Of a DNA stretch of 21,898 nt, positions 1 to 6,062 are shown piece after piece (within the stretch, counting starts at the first letter, position 1; each line of letters begins with the position of its first letter). The DNA is taken from positions 1 to 21,898 of the forward strand of contig NYTG01000083.1 in the NCBI GenBank assembly GCA_002683395.1, read 5' to 3'. This DNA comes from Halieaceae bacterium. Its GTDB lineage: Bacteria; Pseudomonadota; Gammaproteobacteria; Pseudomonadales; Halieaceae. The translations under genes were made by a program, and so were the position numbers. Below the pieces are notes generated by a model. The model was not told where the DNA came from. It saw only the letters and a program-made list of their open reading frames with translations, and made no database searches.

Positions 1-110
1 CATTTGGGTCAAGTGGCACCCCCAAGGTCGGCCCGGCGCGTAGCCGAGATTCTTAGCCACGCAGTCGAATATTGGGCAGTGGGAAAATAATCAACACCTC
101 TACCTAGATG

Positions 111-151
111 TGTTACTTTTTAACTCGCACGCCGAGAGATCCCCGGTAACA
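111..151. promoter_or_regulatory. Inverted GTAACA half-sites upstream of cbrB
   Basis: TGTTAC lies at 111-116 and its reverse complement GTAACA at 146-151, with 29 bases between them. The second copy ends 30 bases before the cbrB start. The same hexamer occurs twice upstream of the sigma-54 promoter that follows cbrB. From memory, Pseudomonas CbrB sites contain inverted TGTTAC/GTAACA halves, but with a shorter gap. This may be an autoregulatory site or two independent half-sites; chance occurrence is possible. Bases 1-181 otherwise show no assignable gene. Confidence 0.3.
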
Positions 152-181
152 TTTCGTCTCGCGATACAGGTGTAGGGCTTC

Positions 182-1531
182 ATGCGAATACAGTTGGTCG
201 AAAAAGATCCGAAGTTGCTGGAAAAGCTAACTCGGAGACTCGAGGAAGCGGGCGTGAATGTGACCGCCACTGCGCCTCGAAGTGAAGAAGAGCTCGCCCA
301 CTGGCAGCCAGAGGGCAATCTGATCGTGGCCGGCCAGCACCCGTTATTTGCAGATCTGAAAGTGCTCGCCCGGAGCGCCTGGCCCACGCCACTGATCGCG
401 CTGCTACCCACACTCGACCCTCACGACATCGTGGAAGCGGCGCGATCCGGCGCCATGGATGTATTCGACCGATCTGCTGGCATCAACCAAATTGCGGATT
501 GGGTCACCTATTGGTGCAAACAGCACGAGGCATCGCAATCGACCCGTCGCCTTAGTGATCACTTTTATAGTGACACCTGCTCTTTCATGAAGACGCTTCA
601 GAGCAACATCGAACGTGTGGCGCTGACCGACTCGACAGTATTGATTGTCGGCGAGACAGGGACTGGCAAAGAGCTAGCGGCCAGGCAAGTCCACCGGATC
701 AGCCCACGGCGAGAGCAACCCATCATCACCGTGAACTGCGCCGCTATTCCCGAAACACTCATTGAATCGGAGTTGTTCGGCTACGAGAAAGGCGCGTTCA
801 CGGGCGCAACAAATAACCGTGTCGGGCTCATCGAAGCAGCGAGCGGGGGCACCCTCTTCTTGGACGAAATCGGCGAGCTGCCTCTTGCCGCGCAAGCCCG
901 CCTGTTGCGCTTCATGCAGGAGGGTGAAATCCGCAGAATCGGCTCAGTAACGAGCAAAAAAGTAGACGTCCGCCTGGTCTGCGCGACCCATCGTAATCTC
1001 GCAGCGCTTTCGGAACACAATGAATTCCGCAGGGATCTTTTTTACCGAATCGACGTACTGAGACTGGACATTCCCCCCTTGCGCGAGCGCGAAGGCGATA
1101 TCACCGCAATGGCCAACTGGTTCATCGAGCAACAGTCACACAAGCTGGGTGTTCCTGCGAAACCCCTCTCGAAAAGCAGCCTGCAAATCTTAGAAGCTCA
1201 TCATTGGCCTGGCAACGTTCGCGAGTTACAGAACGTGATCGAACGGGCGCTGGTCATGTCGCCGGGTGCGACTCTGGATATTGCGCTGTCAGCTGGCGCA
1301 ATGTCCGATCATACCGAGCATGAGGAAGCCAGCGCCTCAACCACCAGGTTAGCCGCTGATGACAGCTCGCAAGAGCTGTCGCTGGAAGATTATTTCCAGC
1401 GTTTTGTGTTGCAGCATCAGGACGCTATGAACGAAACGGAGCTCGCACAAAAACTAGGCATCAGCCGTAAATGCCTCTGGGAGCGCCGACAGCGATTCGG
1501 CATCCCGCGCGAGAAACAAAAATCTGCGTGA
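182..1531 (+). CDS. cbrB: CbrB-like sigma-54-dependent transcriptional activator with degenerate receiver
   Basis: NtrC-family enhancer-binding protein of 449 residues that should drive sigma-54 promoters by ATP hydrolysis. Domains in order: receiver-like domain (about 1-112), AAA+ domain (about 125-370) and Fis-type helix-turn-helix (about 415-440). Visible motifs are Walker A GETGTGKE at 157-164, sigma-54 contact loop GAFTGA at 204-209, Walker B GGTLFLDE at 222-229 and the arginine-finger region RRDLFYRI at 283-290. The C-terminal stretch from LSLEDYFQ to GIPREK matches Pseudomonas CbrB as I remember it almost residue for residue, and pcnB downstream is the Pseudomonas order. Oddity: aligned on CbrB, the phospho-acceptor Asp is Gly51, the switch Thr is Leu75 and the conserved Lys is Arg97, so normal phosphorylation looks impossible. 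The ATG follows TAGGG at close spacing. The partner kinase CbrA would lie left of the window and is not seen. Confidence 0.88.
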   Translation: MRIQLVEKDPKLLEKLTRRLEEAGVNVTATAPRSEEELAHWQPEGNLIVAGQHPLFADLKVLARSAWPTPLIALLPTLDPHDIVEAARSGAMDVFDRSAGINQIADWVTYWCKQHEASQSTRRLSDHFYSDTCSFMKTLQSNIERVALTDSTVLIVGETGTGKELAARQVHRISPRREQPIITVNCAAIPETLIESELFGYEKGAFTGATNNRVGLIEAASGGTLFLDEIGELPLAAQARLLRFMQEGEIRRIGSVTSKKVDVRLVCATHRNLAALSEHNEFRRDLFYRIDVLRLDIPPLREREGDITAMANWFIEQQSHKLGVPAKPLSKSSLQILEAHHWPGNVRELQNVIERALVMSPGATLDIALSAGAMSDHTEHEEASASTTRLAADDSSQELSLEDYFQRFVLQHQDAMNETELAQKLGISRKCLWERRQRFGIPREKQKSA

Positions 1532-1555
1532 CCGTTCCCTTTGTGGTGAACATTT

Positions 1556-1582
1556 GTAACACTGAGGTGCAAATCTGTAACA
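1556..1582 (+). promoter_or_regulatory. Candidate CbrB upstream activating sites, direct repeat
   Basis: GTAACAC occurs at 1556-1562 and again at 1577-1583, exactly 21 bases apart, which is two helical turns and puts both copies on one DNA face. The sites end about 75 bases upstream of the -24 element at 1658, a suitable distance for an enhancer-binding protein. The hexamer GTAACA also occurs upstream of cbrB. Its assignment to CbrB rests on remembered Pseudomonas half-sites and on adjacency to cbrB; no binding can be shown here. Confidence 0.5.
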
Positions 1583-1656
1583 CCCACATTCTTCAAGGCC
1601 GCCGAAATACGGTCAAAATCTGGACAACACAATGTTTTTAATGGTTTTTTCGTATG

Positions 1657-1672
1657 TGGCACGTGCCCTGCG
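1657..1672 (+). promoter_or_regulatory. Sigma-54 (-24/-12) promoter
   Basis: The sequence TGGCACGTGCCCTGCG has GG at 1658-1659 and GC at 1670-1671 with exactly ten bases between them. It matches the RpoN consensus TGGCACG-N4-TTGC at all but one core base (CTGC for TTGC). Predicted transcription start is near 1683. It sits between a sigma-54 activator gene and the AAN-repeat region, as the crcZ promoter does between cbrB and pcnB in Pseudomonas. Part of the element, GGCACGTGCC, is palindromic, which is probably incidental. Confidence 0.75.
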
Positions 1673-1682
1673 GTTACTTACG

Positions 1683-1772
1683 CAGAGCCTAAATAATAAT
1701 AACTGGCCCAATAAAAACAACGATGTCATAACGGACCTGGGTGGGGAAGGCAACTTCCCCATGTTTCGTTTT
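1683..1772 (+). ncRNA. Putative CrcZ-like small RNA (Hfq/Crc decoy)
   Basis: The transcript expected from the sigma-54 promoter carries two perfect AAN-repeat tracts: AATAATAATAA at 1692-1702 and AATAAAAACAA at 1710-1720. Both fit the AAnAAnAA motif bound by Hfq with Crc in pseudomonads. A nine-pair hairpin with a GCAA tetraloop and U-rich tail at 1741-1772 could end it, giving about 90 nt. In Pseudomonas, CrcZ lies between cbrB and pcnB, is CbrB/sigma-54 dependent and titrates Hfq/Crc to relieve catabolite repression; it is roughly 400 nt with more motifs. Here the RNA would be much shorter, or it might read through towards pcnB. An 88-codon open frame across it (1632-1898) looks like chance: the AAN tracts would read as Asn runs and no family is recognised. 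Both ends are inferred. Confidence 0.6.
1741..1772 (+). terminator. Putative intrinsic terminator of the small RNA
   Basis: Stem 1741-1749 pairs with 1754-1762 (seven GGGGAAG/CTTCCCC pairs extended by T-A and G-T), closed by a GCAA tetraloop at 1750-1753. It is followed by GTTTCGTTTT, with seven T in ten bases. The interrupted T tract suggests incomplete termination, so some transcripts may continue into pcnB. Confidence 0.5.
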
Positions 1773-1781
1773 GGGCCGACG

Positions 1782-1835
1782 CTTTCCCTCCCTTCAACAC
1801 TTTTCCTCCCTGCAACACTTTCTCTACCTTTAGCA
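1782..1835 (+). repeat. Three tandem 18-base pyrimidine-rich repeats before pcnB
   Basis: Three adjacent 18-base units: CTTTCCCTCCCTTCAACA (1782-1799), CTTTTCCTCCCTGCAACA (1800-1817) and CTTTCTCTACCTTTAGCA (1818-1835). Units 1 and 2 differ at two positions, units 1 and 3 at four. The units are nearly purine-free in their first twelve bases. They lie between the small-RNA hairpin and the pcnB start, and CCCTC in unit 1 can pair with GAGGG just upstream of the pcnB start. Function is unknown; a structured or protein-bound leader is possible. Confidence 0.8.
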
Positions 1836-1878
1836 GTAGTCGCTCCCATTGGCTTTTCCTCGTCTGCCTGCGCGTATC

Positions 1879-1897
1879 GAGGGGCAACCGACTTTTG
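1879..1897 (+). promoter_or_regulatory. Ribosome binding site and TTG start of pcnB
   Basis: GAGGGG at 1879-1884 is followed, ten bases later, by TTG at 1895-1897. No ATG or GTG was found in this frame between about 1829 and the conserved domain, and PcnB similarity begins directly after it, so TTG is the best start. From memory, E. coli pcnB also uses a weak non-ATG start, so low initiation may be a shared feature. Confidence 0.55.
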
Positions 1898-3169
1898 ACT
1901 GCCAAGAACCCAAAACCGCTGGCATTTCAGTCCTCGGATTTTTCTCGCGGCGCATTAATGGTGGTGGCGCAACTGCAAGAACAAGGTTTTGACGCATTTG
2001 TGGTCGGCGGTGCGGTACGGGATCTGCTTCTGGGGGCGCGCCCGAAAGACTTCGACGTCGCCACCAATGCCACCCCAGAACAGATCAAACAATGCTTTCG
2101 CAATGCGCGCATTATCGGTCGGCGATTCCAGATTGTGCATGTCCGTTCAGCCGGCGAGATCATCGAGGTCACCACTTTCCGCCGGGGACACGACGTATCT
2201 CATACCGGACAGGAAGCTCGATCGGACTCGTCCGGGCGTCTACTTCGGGATAACGTCTACGGCACGCTCGAAGAAGATGCTCGGCGGCGCGACCTTACGA
2301 TCAACGCTCTCTACTACGACACGCAGTCCAATACGCTAATAGATCAACTTGGCGGCTGCGCAGACGTGGACAGTCGAATCATCCGGATTATTGGTGATCC
2401 CGTGGAGCGCTACACGGAAGACCCGGTTCGGATGCTGAGGGTCCTGAGGTTTGCTGCCCGCCTGCAATTTGAACTGGAATCCGAGACCGAGGCAGGGATA
2501 TCCAAGACGTTGGCACTACTGGAGGACATTCCGTCTGCCCGACTGTTCGACGAATGGCTGAAGTTGTTCATGAATGGTTGCTCGGCGCCGACCTTCAAAT
2601 TGCTCAGCTCATATCAATTGCTGGTCCGCCTGATGGGTGGGGGTGTCAATGACGCCTTGAATCCCGAGCCTGCCCAAAACCTGCAGCTTCTTGCGCTCAG
2701 CAACACGGATCAGCGAGTGGCTGATCAACGTCCTGTCACGCCAGCCTTTCTGCTCGCAGCGCTTTACTGGCCTGCCGCGGAGCGGCGCGCCGCGACACTC
2801 CTGACAGACGGAGAATCTCCGATTCAGGCGATGCATGCCGCTGGGCAACAGATTGTCCACGAGGCATGCCAGCATCTCGCCATTCCCAAACGTTTCTCTC
2901 TCGCGATGCGCGACATTTGGGATTTGCAGCCACGCCTTGAGCGCATGCAGCCGAAGAAAATCAAAGATCTGCTCGCACACCGGTGGTTCCGAGCGGCATT
3001 CGACCTGCGCTTGCTTCGGGAAGAAACCGGTTCGCTTGGCGGCGACTGCAGTGCGTTCTGGACTACCCAGCAAAAACAGCATCCAGAGCTCGTAGGCATC
3101 AATCGAGGTCGTCAGGATGAAGGCGCCAAACGACGACCAAAGCCGCGCCGCAGGAATCGTAATCCGTGA
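1895..3169 (+). CDS. pcnB: Poly(A) polymerase I
   Basis: Adds 3' poly(A) tails to RNAs, which promotes their decay; it belongs to the class II nucleotidyltransferase family shared with CCA-adding enzymes. The 424 residues (TTG start) show the nucleotidyltransferase motif GGAVRD at 38-43 and the metal-binding DFD at 52-54, then RRDLTINAL at 131-139 and EDPVRMLR at about 175-182, all as in E. coli PcnB. The C-terminal tail is strongly basic (KRRPKPRRRNRNP), typical of poly(A) polymerase rather than CCA transferase. The end overlaps the folK start by 4 bases (GTGA), indicating translational coupling. The non-ATG start and the repeat-bearing leader suggest weak, possibly regulated translation. 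Confidence 0.93.
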   Translation: MTAKNPKPLAFQSSDFSRGALMVVAQLQEQGFDAFVVGGAVRDLLLGARPKDFDVATNATPEQIKQCFRNARIIGRRFQIVHVRSAGEIIEVTTFRRGHDVSHTGQEARSDSSGRLLRDNVYGTLEEDARRRDLTINALYYDTQSNTLIDQLGGCADVDSRIIRIIGDPVERYTEDPVRMLRVLRFAARLQFELESETEAGISKTLALLEDIPSARLFDEWLKLFMNGCSAPTFKLLSSYQLLVRLMGGGVNDALNPEPAQNLQLLALSNTDQRVADQRPVTPAFLLAALYWPAAERRAATLLTDGESPIQAMHAAGQQIVHEACQHLAIPKRFSLAMRDIWDLQPRLERMQPKKIKDLLAHRWFRAAFDLRLLREETGSLGGDCSAFWTTQQKQHPELVGINRGRQDEGAKRRPKPRRRNRNP

Positions 3170-3660
3170 GTGAAATAGCGGTGGCCCTGGGGTCCAACAT
3201 CGACGAGCCGCTCCAGCAGCTCTCCAGCGCCTATCAGCACTTAGTCCGCCACCCGGATATCACTCCCGTAGCCGCTTCACGGGTCTATCTGTCGCCACCC
3301 CATGGACCTCAGGACCAACCCGACTTTCATAACGCGGTTATTTCCCTGCGGTCATCTCTGCCACCTGAGGCACTCCTTGCAGTGCTCCTGAGCACCGAGT
3401 GCGCGATGGGCCGACAGCGCAAACGACACTGGGGCGAGCGTTGTATCGATCTGGATTTGATCGCCTATGGCGAGGTGCAGCTGTCCACCACAACACTGGT
3501 GCTACCGCACCCAAGGGCGCACGAGCGCAGATTTGTGCTGGACCCCCTAATCGAGGTGCTCGGTAGCGAATATATATTGCCGGGTAGGGGATCACTGCGA
3601 TCGCTGCAACCGCGATGCGCGGAACAAGCGATTCGCGTATTGTGTGAGTTCCCGAGATGA
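3166..3660 (+). CDS. folK: 2-amino-4-hydroxy-6-hydroxymethyldihydropteridine pyrophosphokinase
   Basis: Transfers pyrophosphate from ATP to 6-hydroxymethyl-7,8-dihydropterin in folate synthesis (cytoplasm). The 164 residues begin with the family signature ALGSNI at 7-12. The magnesium-binding pair Asp95 and Asp97 lies in CIDLDLIA, and LPHPRAHERRFVLDPL at about 113-128 is the usual substrate and ATP-binding stretch. Length is normal. The GTG start lies inside the pcnB stop (GTGA overlap), and the end overlaps the next start as ATGA, so the gene is embedded in a coupled operon. Residue positions agree with E. coli FolK. Confidence 0.95.
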   Translation: MSEIAVALGSNIDEPLQQLSSAYQHLVRHPDITPVAASRVYLSPPHGPQDQPDFHNAVISLRSSLPPEALLAVLLSTECAMGRQRKRHWGERCIDLDLIAYGEVQLSTTTLVLPHPRAHERRFVLDPLIEVLGSEYILPGRGSLRSLQPRCAEQAIRVLCEFPR

Positions 3661-4367
3661 TGACTGCCTCAGGAGAGATTGCGTTGCCCGAGCAAAACGC
3701 CTTATCCGGCCTCTCTTTGCGAGGACGCACTCTACCGACCTACATCGCGATTGAAGGACCCATTGGCGTTGGAAAAACCACGCTAGCCCGTCGCATTGCC
3801 GCTACCTTTGACTACGACCTGCTGCTTGAAGAGGCCGAGGTGAACCCCTTCCTCGAACGCTTCTATCAGGATCGGCAACAGACCGCGCTCGCGACCCAGC
3901 TGTTTTTCCTATTTCAGCGCGTCCAGAAAATCACCGAACTCAAGCAGCGTGATATGTTTGATCAAGCTCGCGTCGCTGACTTTGTCCTCGAGAAAGACCC
4001 GCTTTTCGCTAGAGTGAATCTGGATTTGGACGAATACGCGCTCTATCAGAAAGTTTTCGAAAAGATGCGCATCGATGCGCCTGTGCCGGACCTGGTGATT
4101 TATCTGCAGGCCAGCTCGGATCGGCTACTCGAGCGCATTGAACGCCGCGGCATCGATGCCGAGCGAGGGATTAATCGAGACTATCTGGAGCAACTCAACG
4201 AGGTGTACAGCGAGTTCTTTCTCCACTACGATTCGGCGCCTCTGCTCATCGTCAATGCCAATGAGATTGACCTTGCACAGGGTGATAGGGATTATGAGCA
4301 GCTTGTTGACTACATGCTGAACATTAAAAATGGCCGACACTACTTTAACCCCACTTTTTTTAGCTGA
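3657..4367 (+). CDS. Deoxynucleoside kinase family protein
   Basis: Predicted to phosphorylate deoxynucleosides for salvage; the specificity cannot be read from sequence. It has P-loop GPIGVGKTT at 34-42, an early acidic stretch EEAEVNPFLERFY at 58-70 typical of the deoxyadenosine/deoxyguanosine kinase group, and a lid-like segment RLLERIERRGIDAERG. Length with the ATG at 3657 is 236 residues. That start overlaps the folK stop (ATGA) but has a poor ribosome site and gives about 27 residues before the conserved core. A strong AGGAGAG at 3671-3677 precedes an in-frame TTG at 3684, so a 227-residue form is a serious alternative. From memory this gene is found between folK and panB in other gammaproteobacteria but not in E. 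coli. Confidence 0.85.
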   Translation: MMTASGEIALPEQNALSGLSLRGRTLPTYIAIEGPIGVGKTTLARRIAATFDYDLLLEEAEVNPFLERFYQDRQQTALATQLFFLFQRVQKITELKQRDMFDQARVADFVLEKDPLFARVNLDLDEYALYQKVFEKMRIDAPVPDLVIYLQASSDRLLERIERRGIDAERGINRDYLEQLNEVYSEFFLHYDSAPLLIVNANEIDLAQGDRDYEQLVDYMLNIKNGRHYFNPTFFS

Positions 4368-4403
4368 AAACCAGCTCCTAATAAGCGGTAGGGAGTCGAC
4401 ACA

Positions 4404-5198
4404 ATGACAAAGCGCGTCACCATTAGCACCTTGGACAATATGAAGGCCTCTGGCGACAAGTTCGTGATGATTACGGCCTATGATGCGACTTTCGCGAAGC
4501 TTGCGAGCGAAGCGGGCGCTGACACAATTTTGGTAGGCGACTCGCTCGGCATGGTACTGCAGGGCCACGAGACAACCATCCCAGTGTCGCTGGATGCCAT
4601 GGCCTACCACACGGAGTGCGTGGCCAGGGCTAGACCCCACTCATTGATCGTCTCCGACTTACCTTTCATGAGCTTCTCCAATGCGGACGACACGCTGCAT
4701 GCCAGCACCCGTTTGATGCAGGCGGGCGCACAAATGGTCAAGTTGGAAGGGGGCACTTGGCTTAGCGACAGCATTCATCGACTGGTCGAGCGCGGCGTCC
4801 CTGTCTGTGCGCATTTGGGGCTCACGCCACAGTCGGTCAACGTTTTTGGGGGTTACCGGGTGCAAGGACGGACGCCCAAAGAAGCGAAGTCCATTCTTGC
4901 CGATGCCGTGGAAATACAAGACGCCGGAGCCAGTCTGCTGGTGCTCGAATGTATTCCCGCCGAACTGGCTGCCGACATCTCATCAAAGCTCGACATTCCG
5001 GTCATCGGGATTGGAGCGGGTGGCGGTACCGACGCGCAGGTATTGGTCCTGCACGACATGCTGGGCATGACCGAAACGGCTCCCAAATTTGTTCAGAATT
5101 TTATGGAGGGCGCGCCCTCGATTCAGGCGGCGTTAAAAGCCTTCGTCGATGCCGTGAAGTCCGGCGATTATCCGAAGGAAGAACATACCTACTCCTAG
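4404..5198 (+). CDS. panB: 3-methyl-2-oxobutanoate hydroxymethyltransferase
   Basis: First committed step of pantothenate synthesis: adds a hydroxymethyl group from methylene-tetrahydrofolate to 2-oxoisovalerate to give ketopantoate. The 264 residues are the usual length. Asp46 in VGDSLGM, Asp85 in SDLPFMS and Glu115 in KLEGG match the metal and substrate ligands; Glu182 in LVLECIPAELA matches the catalytic acid. IGIGAGGGTDAQVLV is the conserved phosphate-binding-like loop. An AGGGAG ribosome site lies just before the ATG. It is followed after 9 bases by panC, and folK upstream supplies the folate cofactor pathway, so the cluster is functionally linked. Confidence 0.97.
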   Translation: MTKRVTISTLDNMKASGDKFVMITAYDATFAKLASEAGADTILVGDSLGMVLQGHETTIPVSLDAMAYHTECVARARPHSLIVSDLPFMSFSNADDTLHASTRLMQAGAQMVKLEGGTWLSDSIHRLVERGVPVCAHLGLTPQSVNVFGGYRVQGRTPKEAKSILADAVEIQDAGASLLVLECIPAELAADISSKLDIPVIGIGAGGGTDAQVLVLHDMLGMTETAPKFVQNFMEGAPSIQAALKAFVDAVKSGDYPKEEHTYS

Positions 5199-5207
5199 GT
5201 ACAGGCA

Positions 5208-6062
5208 ATGATTGTCGCTTCAACCCCCTCAGCCCTTAAAGAGCACCTCGCAGCACTGCGAACGCGAAGCGTCGCTGTCTCCTTTGTTCCCACCATGGGA
5301 AATCTGCATGCCGGTCATCTGGCTCTGATGCAGCAGGCCCGTCAGTCTGCGGAGGTTGTGGTCGCCTCTATTTTTGTGAACCCGATGCAGTTTGCCGAGA
5401 ATGAAGACCTGGCCACCTATCCCCGCACGATGGACGCGGATCTTGCGGCCCTGCGCGAGGCCGGCGTAGATATGGTATTCACGCCCAATGTGGAAGACAT
5501 TTACCCTGGAGGCAGCGCGCTCCATACCGCTATCCATGTGCCCGTTTTGGGCGACTCACTCTGCGGCAGGGATCGCCCCGGACACTTTGACGGCGTCTGC
5601 ACCGTGGTGTGCAAACTATTTCAGATAGTGGAACCTGATATCGCTGTTTTTGGTGAAAAAGATCTGCAGCAGCTGCTAATAATCAAACAAATGGTGAGAG
5701 ATTTGGGTTTGCCTGTAGAGGTGCAACACGGCCCTACCCAGCGTGCTGAAGACGGCCTCGCGCTGAGCTCTCGTAACCAGTATCTGTCTGATGCTGAACG
5801 CGCACTGGCACCCTTACTTTGGCAAACCCTGCAGGATTGTGCTCAGGCACTCAAAACACCCGCAATCAGCGAGGCCGAGCGTGTTCTAACACCGGCCCGA
5901 GACGCACTTCAGCGCGCCGGTTTTGCTGTCGATTATCTGGAACTGCGCACACTATCGGCTTTAGACCTGATCCATCAGGTGACAGAAGACTGTGCCGTGT
6001 TTGTCGCCGCACGCCTCGGCCGAACCCGCCTCATCGACAACATTCAGATTCTGGCCCCCTAA
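5208..6062 (+). CDS. panC: Pantoate-beta-alanine ligase (pantothenate synthetase)
   Basis: ATP-dependent condensation of pantoate with beta-alanine to pantothenate. The 284 residues match the family. The nucleotide-binding HIGH-like stretch is VPTMGNLHAGH at 27-37. FVNPMQF, GRDRPGHFDGV, FGEKDLQQL and the KMSKS-like ALSSRNQYLS follow in the expected order. It lies 9 bases after panB and closes the operon. The stop codon (6060-6062) overlaps the end of the convergent symporter gene by 4 bases, and no hairpin terminator is visible beyond it, so transcription presumably ends inside the opposite gene. Confidence 0.97.
   Translation: MIVASTPSALKEHLAALRTRSVAVSFVPTMGNLHAGHLALMQQARQSAEVVVASIFVNPMQFAENEDLATYPRTMDADLAALREAGVDMVFTPNVEDIYPGGSALHTAIHVPVLGDSLCGRDRPGHFDGVCTVVCKLFQIVEPDIAVFGEKDLQQLLIIKQMVRDLGLPVEVQHGPTQRAEDGLALSSRNQYLSDAERALAPLLWQTLQDCAQALKTPAISEAERVLTPARDALQRAGFAVDYLELRTLSALDLIHQVTEDCAVFVAARLGRTRLIDNIQILAP

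Noticed and set aside
14..28. TGGCAC suggesting a sigma-54 promoter before cbrB
   Set aside because: Ten bases after GG the sequence is GT, not GC, so the essential -12 element is missing.
1..90. Open reading to the left edge that might be the end of cbrA
   Set aside because: All three + frames are open from base 1 and stop at 43, 53 and 90 or nearby; none of the short peptides is recognisable as a histidine-kinase end.
1632..1898. 88-residue open frame between cbrB and pcnB
   Set aside because: No family recognised; its Asn run and six-residue repeats are by-products of the AAN tracts and the 18-base repeats, and it starts upstream of the sigma-54 promoter.
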